DNA of 47,090 bases from CAZTAO01 sp964611645 (lineage in GTDB: Bacteria; Armatimonadota; UBA5829), in the NCBI GenBank assembly GCA_964611645.1, contig CAZTAO010000038.1, positions 1 to 47,090 of the forward strand, in the 5' to 3' direction. Of the stretch, positions 7,250 through 13,563 are shown piece after piece. The position numbers were made by a program, and so were the translations under genes. The notes beneath the pieces were generated by a model, which saw only the letters and a program-made list of their open reading frames with translations, searched no databases and was not told the origin of the DNA. Numbering within the stretch: position 1 is the stretch's first letter; every line of letters begins with the position of its first letter.

Positions 7250-8095
7250 ATGGTCAAAAGGGCATCTTTTGTTTCCATAGTGCTGGCAGTGGTGTGCGCT
7301 TTGCTTTCAAACGCACATGCAGCCGGCACTGTGGCGTTCAAGTCGAAGCAGCCGCTGTATGCCAAGATTGCGGTCAGCGGCAAGTCGGTGCGGATTGTCA
7401 GCCTTGCGCTCGACGAGTCCAAAGGCACAGGCAAGGGCTACGATATCCTCTACGTCGACAGCAATGGCAATAAGCGCTTTGAAAAGGCAGAGGGTATCAA
7501 GTCCAAGAAGTACCCGAGTCAGAGTAGGCCCTCAATCTACTGGAACGGAGTCAAGCTGCCACTGTCAGGCGTTCTAAGAGTCCCGTTGAGCAACGGTATG
7601 ACAGCCAACTACTACGGCGTACGTGAGAAGACTCTGAACTTATACGCAAGCATCAATCTTCCCAAGAAGGTTACCGAATCCACCGCTACCAGCTACTATC
7701 TCACTTCCAACCTAAAGTTGAATCGTTCGCTGGCAGGAGCGAAAGTGTACACTCTGGCTGCACCAAGCCTGAGTGTGCAAGTCCAGTCGCTGGACGGGGC
7801 GGTGGGTTTCGCAATGGCCCTCAAGTGCGGAGATTTCGATCTAGCCTATACAGGTGGGCCTGCAAACCAGTCTCAGGACCAATCCAACGCCAGTTATGCC
7901 ATCAAGGATGATAACGGAGGCGTAATCGAGAGTGGAACAGGCGACCTTCAGAAATTCGGTTTTGGGTGAGGCGGCGACTGCTCGTATTCCGTGCGAATAC
8001 CTGAAGGCAAATACACACTAACATCAATGGTAGATACCGGGCCGCTGGCCGGGGTGCTGACTTCACGGAAGCAGTTCGAGGTGAAGTCAAAGTAG
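7250..8095 (+). CDS. candidate secreted selenoprotein 2 (UGA = Sec240), paralogue
   Basis: A conventional reading gives 239 aa, stopping at TGA 7967-7969. The frame runs on for 41 codons to TAG 8093-8095, giving 281 aa with Sec at residue 240 and Cys at 244. A signal peptide is present (VLAVVCALLSNAHAAG). The middle contains YDILYVDSNGNKRFEKAEGI and other beta-rich sequence I cannot assign. The last 50 residues parallel selenoprotein 1: G-[FY]-G-U-G-G-x-C-x-Y-S-x-R-[VI]-P-E, then a beta segment ending in F-x-V-K. GGAGGTGG precedes the ATG. It lies 75 nt after the first selenoprotein's TAG in the same operon. The terminator at 8122 follows the TAG, not the UGA, which supports translation to the TAG. 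The function is presumably a thiol/selenol redox reaction outside the cytoplasm. Confidence 0.85.
7967..8000 (+). promoter_or_regulatory. bSECIS element of selenoprotein 2
   Basis: UGA (7967-7969) is followed by GTATTC (7984-7989), loop CGTGC (7990-7994), GAATAC (7995-8000). Spacing and loop size equal those of the hairpin at 7069-7085. Relative to that copy, one C-G pair has become T-A (7987 with 7997), so pairing is kept although the sequence changed. The loop varies at one base (CGTGC versus CGGGC). Confidence 0.82.
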
Positions 8096-8121
8096 CCGCG
8101 TTGGTATTACAGTGCATCGAG

Positions 8122-8160
8122 CGGCGCTCCGGTCTCTGGGCTTGGAGCGCCGTTTCTTTT
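8122..8160 (+). terminator. intrinsic terminator between selenoprotein genes and selA
   Basis: CGGCGCTCC (8122-8130) pairs perfectly with GGAGCGCCG (8144-8152), followed by TTTCTTTT (8153-8160). It starts 27 nt after the TAG of selenoprotein 2. The T-tract runs directly into the selA ribosome site. Leaky termination here could set the ratio of selenoprotein to Sec-machinery mRNA. Confidence 0.85.
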
Positions 8161-8172
8161 GGAGATGACATT

Positions 8173-9573
8173 TTGAGTGATAATCCGCTGCGTTCGCTGC
8201 CGTCAGTCGATGAACTGCTGCGAACCCAGCCCTTACAGGGGCTTCTTGAGACCCACGACCGCTCGCTGGTTGTAGACACGGCGCGTGAAGCGCTGGAGTC
8301 TGCGCGCAAAGCCATTAGGAGCAACACTGCCGAGGCCGCCGAAGTCTCGTCGGAACATCTGGCAGCGGAGGTCAAGCGCCTGGTGTCGGCGAAACTGGAG
8401 TTCGTGGACATGCGCGCCGTAAACGCCACCGGCGTTATCCTGCACACAGGCCTTGGAAGAGCGATGTTGGCGGAGCGGGCTGTTGAATCGGTAGCCAACG
8501 CCATCTCCGGTTACAGCATGCTTGCTGTCGACGTTGAGACCGGCCAGCGGGGGAGCCGGGACGTGTATCTGAGCGACCTGCTGTGTGAACTTACAGGCGC
8601 CGAAGCAGCGACCATAGTCAACAACAACGCCGCAGCCACAATGCTTATTCTCAATACTCTCGCGGCGGGCAAGGAAGTGATCGTGTCGCGGGGGCAGTTG
8701 GTGGAGATCGGCGGGTCGTTCCGAATGCCTGATGTGATGGAGATGAGCGGGGCGAAGCTGCGAGAGGTCGGCACGACCAACAAGACCCACCTCAGGGACT
8801 ACGTCTCTGCCATCAACGAAAACACCGGCGCAATACTGAAAGTCCACCAGAGCAACTACAAGATAGTGGGTTTCACCCAGGAGCCCGGCATAGAGGAACT
8901 GGCTCGGCTTGGCCGCGAGCGTGGGATACCAGTTATAGATGACCTCGGAAGTGGCGCGCTTATCGACATGACCAAGTATGGTCTTGAGCCTGAGCCGATG
9001 GTGGTGGACAGCGTGAATGCGGGCGCGGATGTGGTCTGTTTCAGCGGAGACAAGCTCATCGGCGGCCCGCAGTCCGGGATCATAGTTGGCAGGAAAGAGA
9101 CCATCGCTCGTATCAAGAAGAATCCGCTGGCCCGCGCTCTGAGGGTCGGCAAGATGACAGTCGCCGCTATGCAGGCTACGTTGAGGCTGTTTCTCGACCC
9201 CTCGAATCTGGAGAAGACCCATCCCACCTACAGAATGCTCGCGGCTCCTCTGGACGAGTTGAGAACACGGGCTGAGGTTGTGGCGAATGCTCTCACCAAG
9301 GCTGAGGTCGGTGCGGTGCTGGATATTGTATCAAGTGAGTCTCAGGTAGGCAGCGGCTCTGCCCCGGGCCAAACGATGCCCAGCGTAGCGCTTTCAGTGA
9401 AGCCCAGCGGCTGTTCCGCGGACGATCTGGCAAGAACGCTTCGCAAGCGCAAGCCGGCAATAGTGGCCAGAATTCACCAGGACCGCGTGCTCTTTGATTT
9501 TCGGACTATCCAGGCTCGCGAAGACGCGCTTGTTGCTTCAACGCTGATAGAGCTACTAGGTGGCGGCCGATGA
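8173..9573 (+). CDS. selA: L-seryl-tRNA(Sec) selenium transferase
   Basis: Converts Ser-tRNA(Sec) to Sec-tRNA(Sec) using selenophosphate; PLP-dependent, cytoplasmic. With the TTG start at 8173 (GGAG 8 nt upstream) it is 466 aa, very close to E. coli SelA. Upstream in-frame codons lie inside the terminator, so a start at 8101 is unlikely. Visible features are the N-terminal LRSLPSVDELL, NATGVILHTGLGRA, the domain with EVGTTNKTHLRDY, and the PLP-lysine motif FSGDKLIGGPQSGII with Lys294. It overlaps selD by 4 bp (ATGA) and sits directly after two UGA-containing genes that would use its product. Confidence 0.96.
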   Translation: MSDNPLRSLPSVDELLRTQPLQGLLETHDRSLVVDTAREALESARKAIRSNTAEAAEVSSEHLAAEVKRLVSAKLEFVDMRAVNATGVILHTGLGRAMLAERAVESVANAISGYSMLAVDVETGQRGSRDVYLSDLLCELTGAEAATIVNNNAAATMLILNTLAAGKEVIVSRGQLVEIGGSFRMPDVMEMSGAKLREVGTTNKTHLRDYVSAINENTGAILKVHQSNYKIVGFTQEPGIEELARLGRERGIPVIDDLGSGALIDMTKYGLEPEPMVVDSVNAGADVVCFSGDKLIGGPQSGIIVGRKETIARIKKNPLARALRVGKMTVAAMQATLRLFLDPSNLEKTHPTYRMLAAPLDELRTRAEVVANALTKAEVGAVLDIVSSESQVGSGSAPGQTMPSVALSVKPSGCSADDLARTLRKRKPAIVARIHQDRVLFDFRTIQAREDALVASTLIELLGGGR

Positions 9574-11132
9574 GAGACCTTGAGAAGCGTAAGAAGATAA
9601 TGCAGCGGTCGATAGCTCTAGGTCACTGCATCTGCAACCCGAAGATACCCTGCCCGTGCCCGGCATTCAAAGAGACGGACGTGTGCTCGTGCGCGGGTGA
9701 GCGGCCGGAGTTGCCGTCGGCGGATGTGAAGCTCACCGCTCTGGTGGAGAAGTCAGGCTGTGCCTCCAAGATCAACCAGACAGACCTCAAGCTGGTCCTT
9801 GCCGGTCTGCCGCATATAGACAACCCCAGGGTGCTGGTGGGCACAAACACCTGCGACGACGCGGGCGTGTATCTGCTCGATGAGAACACTGCGCTGGTGC
9901 AGACAGTAGACGTTTTCAGCCCCAACGTAGACGACCCATACACGTTTGGCCAAATAGCCGCTGCGAATTCCCTGAGCGATGTCTACGCGATGGGCGGCAA
10001 ACCCATCACCGCGCTCACGGTTATCGGTTTTCCGATTGAGACGGTGACCCCGTCCGCGATGACCCAGATGCTCAAGGGTGGGCAGGACAAGATGACCGAG
10101 GCCGGGGTTGCAGTGGTAGGCGGTCACAGCATCAACGACCCCGAACCCAAGTTCGGCTATGCAGTCACCGGGGTGATCGATCCCAAGCGGATCGTGACAA
10201 ACTCAGGGGCGCAGGTTGGGGACGTTCTGGTTCTGACCAAGCCGCTGGGGGTCGGAGCCATATCATTCGCCGCGCAACTCGGCAGGGCGTCCGATGAAGC
10301 TCTGGCAAAGGCAGGCGCTCAGATGGCAACGCTCAACCGCGCCGCCGCTGAAGCGATGCAGGAAGCAGGAGTTCACGCCGCCACCGACGTCACAGGATTT
10401 GGCCTGTTGGGGCACCTTTCGGAGATGGTTCGGCAGAGCGGTGTGACTGCGGAGGTATTCGCTTCTTCCGTTCCGGTCATTCCCGAAGCGTTGGAGTATC
10501 TGCGCGCCGGAATGGTTTCGGGGGCCGTAGAGCGCAACTGGGAGTCCGTGAGCGCCATTCTGGATGGGGCCACGGACATAGAGGAACCTCTCTTGCAGGC
10601 CTTGTGCGATCCCCAGACATCCGGCGGGCTGTTAATGGCAGTGCCACGCGGCAAGCTGGATAGTCTGATGACTGATCTAGAGTCTCGCGGTGTTTTTGGA
10701 GCCATTGTTGGCAATGTAATCGAACAGTCGTCCGGTCGGATTGTGCTGAGGCCGGGCGAGTTCCGTTGTTCTGCATCGAAGCAATTGTCGGAGGTAAGTG
10801 ATATGACCCAGGAATTCAGTGACTGCTGCTGCTCGCAGACCCAACCGGAGTGCTGCACGCCTGGCGCCGCAGGCGATGCGTCGGACGCAATGGCCAGATT
10901 CAGTGACTTCACCAGAGCTGCCACGGCGGACAGCGCCATTCCACTTCGGACCAAGGAACTGATGATGATCGCGCTGTCGATTGTCTCCAAGTGCGAACCG
11001 TGCGTCAGAATCCACCTGGGCAAGGCGCGGGCGATGGGGGTCTCCGAGGCTGAGATAGCTGAGGCGGTGGCGTTGGCGGTGATGTTTGGCGGCGCGCCGG
11101 CGATGATGTTCTACGACTCGGTGAAAGGTTAG
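9570..11132 (+). CDS. selD: selenophosphate synthetase fused to AhpD-like domain
   Basis: Makes selenophosphate from selenide and ATP, the selenium donor for SelA. The 520-aa frame has three parts. Residues 1-45 are a Cys-rich extension (Cys20, 22, 28, 30, 39, 41) of unknown role. Residues about 52-405 are complete SelD with catalytic Cys64 and Lys67 in SGCASKI, the ATP-site TCDDAGVY and LCDPQTSGGLL. The E. coli Cys19 position is Ser. After a Cys-cluster linker (DCCCSQTQPECC), residues about 435-520 are a carboxymuconolactone decarboxylase/AhpD-like domain with CEPCVRIH (Cys475, Cys478, His482), a thiol-peroxidase-reductase type active site. A strong internal ribosome site at 10790 could also yield the AhpD part alone. 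No stop codon separates the parts. Confidence 0.93.
   Translation: MRDLEKRKKIMQRSIALGHCICNPKIPCPCPAFKETDVCSCAGERPELPSADVKLTALVEKSGCASKINQTDLKLVLAGLPHIDNPRVLVGTNTCDDAGVYLLDENTALVQTVDVFSPNVDDPYTFGQIAAANSLSDVYAMGGKPITALTVIGFPIETVTPSAMTQMLKGGQDKMTEAGVAVVGGHSINDPEPKFGYAVTGVIDPKRIVTNSGAQVGDVLVLTKPLGVGAISFAAQLGRASDEALAKAGAQMATLNRAAAEAMQEAGVHAATDVTGFGLLGHLSEMVRQSGVTAEVFASSVPVIPEALEYLRAGMVSGAVERNWESVSAILDGATDIEEPLLQALCDPQTSGGLLMAVPRGKLDSLMTDLESRGVFGAIVGNVIEQSSGRIVLRPGEFRCSASKQLSEVSDMTQEFSDCCCSQTQPECCTPGAAGDASDAMARFSDFTRAATADSAIPLRTKELMMIALSIVSKCEPCVRIHLGKARAMGVSEAEIAEAVALAVMFGGAPAMMFYDSVKG
10790..10805 (+). promoter_or_regulatory. internal ribosome-binding site inside selD
   Basis: GGAGGT (10790-10795) lies 7 nt before an in-frame ATG (10803-10805), exactly at the junction between the SelD and AhpD-like parts. 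It could drive separate synthesis of a 109-aa AhpD-like protein beginning MTQEFSDCCC. It may also be the relic of two genes fused by loss of a stop codon. Confidence 0.55.
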
Positions 11133-11141
11133 TATACGCGT

Positions 11142-13175
11142 ATGCGGCAGGTAATCGTTGGCACGGCAGGCCACATAGATCACGGCAAAACGGCGCTGGT
11201 AAAGGCCCTGACTGGCCACGACACCGACACCCTGGCGGAAGAAAAGCGCCGAGGGATCACCATCGAGTTGGGATTCGCCTTTCTGGATATTTCCCAATCT
11301 ACGATGGGTAGGGATCTCCGAATCCCTGCCCCTATGCTCCCGGAGGGTGGCGATTCGGAGATCGCCACCCATCAGTTGGCCACCCATCAGGCGTCCGACC
11401 GCCAGATAGTCTTTATAGACGTCCCCGGCCACGAAAAGCTCATTCGCACCATGATCGCCGGAGCAGGCAACATAGACGCAGTGATGCTTGTGATAGCCGC
11501 CGATGAGGGCATATCCCGCCAGACACTCGAACACTTCGATATAGTGAAGCTCCTCGCCATCCCCGATGGTCTGATTGCCCTGACAAAGTGTGACCTAGTT
11601 GACGAGGCCAGGCTCGAGTCTCTGACTGCCGAGGTTCGCGAGTTCGTTTCCGACACTTTCCTTGCGCAAGCTCCGATTCTGTCGGTATCTGCCGTTTCCG
11701 GCGATGGCATTGACGATCTCAAGGTCGCGTTGGGCGAGCTTGCTGCCCGGGCGCGTGACCGCAAGGATACCGGGGTCTTCCGAATGCCTGTTGACCGTGT
11801 GTTCACGATGCGTGGCTTCGGGACAGTGATCGCCGGGACCACACTCTCGGGCGAAGTAAGGGTAGGGGATCGGGTCCACATTATGCCGGAGGGTCTATCA
11901 GCCCGGATCAGGGGCATACAGGTCCACGGCGAAAGTGTCGAAGTCGCCGGGATTGGCAGCCGCACCGCTCTGAATGTCCCCGATGTGAAGAAAGAGGATG
12001 TTCGCCGAGGCCAGTGCGCGTGTAAGCCGGGTTCGCTGCGCGTAACCTCCAGGCTAGATGTCCGGCTTCTCGTCCTCACCGACTACACTCGTCCACTCGC
12101 CAACCGCGCAAGGGTGAAGGTTCACATTGGGACGGACGAACTGATTGGACGGGTGATGTTATTTGAGTGCGAGGAGATGGCGGCGGGAAGCTCTACCTAC
12201 GCCCAGTTGGTGCTGGAGGAGCCTACCGTGGCCGTGCGCGGCGACCGCTACGTTATCCGCACATTCGACAATGCCCAGACCATCGGCGGCGGTGTCGTTC
12301 TCAACGCCAACGCTACGGTCCGCAGGAAGTCCGACAAGTCCGCCGCGGAACGGTTAGGCGTTCTGGAGTCAGGAGAGCTTCCGCAGGTGGTGTTTATTCT
12401 CGCCGAGATGTCTGGTTATGTGCCGGTTTCGGTGAGTCAGCTTGCAATGGCTGCCGGCGAGAGCCACGGATTGGTTGCCGAGATTGTGGAGGCTCTGAAA
12501 ACCGCCGGCGAGCTTTCGGCCATCGGTGGCCCCGGTGCTGAACCAACATATCTACATTCGAGCAAAGCCAAGAGCCTGTCTTCCGACGCGTTGAGAGTGG
12601 TGCAGGAAGCTTTTGGCAAGGACCAGTACAAACTCCAGTTGCCGCTGGCTGATCTCTACTCCAAGCTGGCGAAGCTTGCGGAGCGGCCTGTTCTGGAAGC
12701 GATGATCTGGAACCTGGTCACTCAGGGAAAGCTTGTGAGGAAGGGCGACAGGATATCGCTGCCCGGCCGGAGCATCGAGTGGAAGCCGGGAGAGGAAGCG
12801 GTCGCGGCAAGGGTTGTGGAAGCATATCGGAGCGCCGGTTATGTGAGCCCGTCCGAGTTCGACCTGATGAAGCAACTGAACATCCCCAAGCCCTGGTTCG
12901 ACAGGATTATGCGCGTGCTGATAGACCAGGGCGAACTAGTGAGGCTGGATGAACGCATCATCTGGCACCGCGAGAGCTTCGACAAGGCAAAGGACCTGCT
13001 GGTTGAGTTCCTCCAGTCCCACGGCTCCGCCACCGTCGGTGACCTGAAAGACGCCCTTGGAGTATCGCGCAAGTACGCTGTTCCATTTCTTGAATACATG
13101 GACGCCAAAGGTATAACCCGACGCGACGACGACAGAAGAGTCCTCCGAAGGCAACCACCCAGAACTAACACCTAA
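11142..13175 (+). CDS. selB: selenocysteine-specific elongation factor
   Basis: GTPase that carries Sec-tRNA(Sec) to ribosomes paused at UGA-SECIS sites. The 677-aa protein has an EF-Tu-like G domain with GHIDHGKT (10-17), DVPGH (93-97) and TKCD (148-151). Beta-barrel domains follow (TMRGFGTVIAGTTLSGEV), and the C-terminal winged-helix repeats (about 420-670, including VSPSEFDLMKQLNIPKPWFD) bind the SECIS hairpin. About 33 extra residues (51-85) between the switch I region (RRGITIELGFAFLD) and G3 are encoded by a palindromic repeat. It starts 9 nt after selD. The SECIS-like hairpins in the two upstream genes are its expected RNA targets. Confidence 0.95.
   Translation: MRQVIVGTAGHIDHGKTALVKALTGHDTDTLAEEKRRGITIELGFAFLDISQSTMGRDLRIPAPMLPEGGDSEIATHQLATHQASDRQIVFIDVPGHEKLIRTMIAGAGNIDAVMLVIAADEGISRQTLEHFDIVKLLAIPDGLIALTKCDLVDEARLESLTAEVREFVSDTFLAQAPILSVSAVSGDGIDDLKVALGELAARARDRKDTGVFRMPVDRVFTMRGFGTVIAGTTLSGEVRVGDRVHIMPEGLSARIRGIQVHGESVEVAGIGSRTALNVPDVKKEDVRRGQCACKPGSLRVTSRLDVRLLVLTDYTRPLANRARVKVHIGTDELIGRVMLFECEEMAAGSSTYAQLVLEEPTVAVRGDRYVIRTFDNAQTIGGGVVLNANATVRRKSDKSAAERLGVLESGELPQVVFILAEMSGYVPVSVSQLAMAAGESHGLVAEIVEALKTAGELSAIGGPGAEPTYLHSSKAKSLSSDALRVVQEAFGKDQYKLQLPLADLYSKLAKLAERPVLEAMIWNLVTQGKLVRKGDRISLPGRSIEWKPGEEAVAARVVEAYRSAGYVSPSEFDLMKQLNIPKPWFDRIMRVLIDQGELVRLDERIIWHRESFDKAKDLLVEFLQSHGSATVGDLKDALGVSRKYAVPFLEYMDAKGITRRDDDRRVLRRQPPRTNT
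11304..11390. repeat. palindromic repeat element inserted in frame in selB
   Basis: Two palindromes lie side by side. The first is GGGTAGGGAT (11306-11315), loop CTCCGA, ATCCCTGCCC (11322-11331). The second is GGGTGGCGAT (11345-11354), loop TCGGAG, ATCGCCACCC (11361-11370). The loops are reverse complements, so the units are inverted copies of one sequence, as in BIME-type arrays. A 12-bp direct repeat GCCACCCATCAG follows (11364-11375 and 11379-11390). The element keeps the selB frame open. Confidence 0.7.
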
Positions 13176-13198
13176 CACCTAACACCCAGCACCCATAA
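13164..13198 (+). repeat. five imperfect 7-bp tandem repeats over the selB stop
   Basis: Units ACTAACA, CCTAACA, CCTAACA, CCCAGCA and CCCATAA follow one another. The selB TAA (13173-13175) lies in the second unit. The function is unknown, and it may be simple slippage. Confidence 0.5.
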
Positions 13199-13210
13199 CC
13201 CAGCCTGAGT

Positions 13211-13240
13211 TTGACCACACTCAGCCTCGGATGGTATAAT
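13211..13240 (+). promoter_or_regulatory. promoter of tRNA-Lys
   Basis: TTGACC (13211-13216), 18 nt, TATAAT (13235-13240). It is strong and correctly placed, with a predicted start near 13247 and the tRNA at 13275. Confidence 0.7.
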
Positions 13241-13274
13241 CGAAGCCAGTGGAAGCTATGCTTTCATAAGTGAT

Positions 13275-13349
13275 GGGTCGGTAACTCAGTGGTAGAGTAT
13301 CGCCCTTTTAAGGCGAGAGTCGCGGGTTCGAGCCCCGCCCGACCTACCA
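13275..13349 (+). tRNA. tRNA-Lys (anticodon UUU), CCA encoded
   Basis: A full cloverleaf can be drawn. The acceptor GGGTCGG pairs with CCGACCT (one G-U), followed by A and an encoded CCA. The D arm is ACTC/GAGT. The anticodon stem is TCGCC/GGCGA with loop CTTTTAA, anticodon TTT. The T arm is GCGGG/CCCGC with loop TTCGAGC. It has a normal short variable loop, so it is not tRNA-Sec despite lying after selB. Confidence 0.97.
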
Positions 13350-13459
13350 TCACCCCCTCAGGTATTACTTTCTTCCACCACGGTTAGTCTAGTCCTCACT
13401 GCCAACTTTGGCCCAGCGGACCTGTAACGTCTTTCTCTTGATCCTCAGACGGATCGCGG

Positions 13460-13489
13460 TTCCACGCAGCATTCGCAAAGTGGTATAAT
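13460..13489 (+). promoter_or_regulatory. candidate promoter of the C25 protease gene
   Basis: A perfect TATAAT (13484-13489) with a weak -35 (TTCCAC, 13460-13465) at 18 nt. The leader to the ATG at 13564 would be about 70 nt. Confidence 0.5.
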
Positions 13490-13563
13490 TTCCACCATAC
13501 CTGATTACGACCGGCAGACCTTAGCGAATCTCCTGAGTCGATTGTCATTCAGAGGTGATGTAG

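Larger units (their letters stand above)
13176..13563. other. gene-free stretch holding tRNA-Lys and two promoters
   Basis: Between selB and the giant protease gene there is no credible protein gene. It holds the end of the 7-bp repeats, a promoter, tRNA-Lys and a second promoter. The part from 13350 to 13459 shows nothing I can name, and no clear terminator follows the tRNA. Confidence 0.6.

Noticed and set aside
8101..8172. Longer selA beginning at 8101
   Set aside because: The extra codons lie in the terminator hairpin and T-tract, and TTG 8173 has its own ribosome site and gives a normal SelA length.
8233..9222. 329-codon open frame on the minus strand
   Set aside because: It is antisense to selA and has no recognisable protein features or ribosome site.
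13164..13198. CRISPR or telomere-like array
   Set aside because: The units are only 7 bp with no spacers and few copies. No CRISPR array or cas gene is seen anywhere in the window.
13275..13349. tRNA-Sec next to selB
   Set aside because: The anticodon is UUU, the variable loop is short and the acceptor/T arm lengths are normal, so it is tRNA-Lys.
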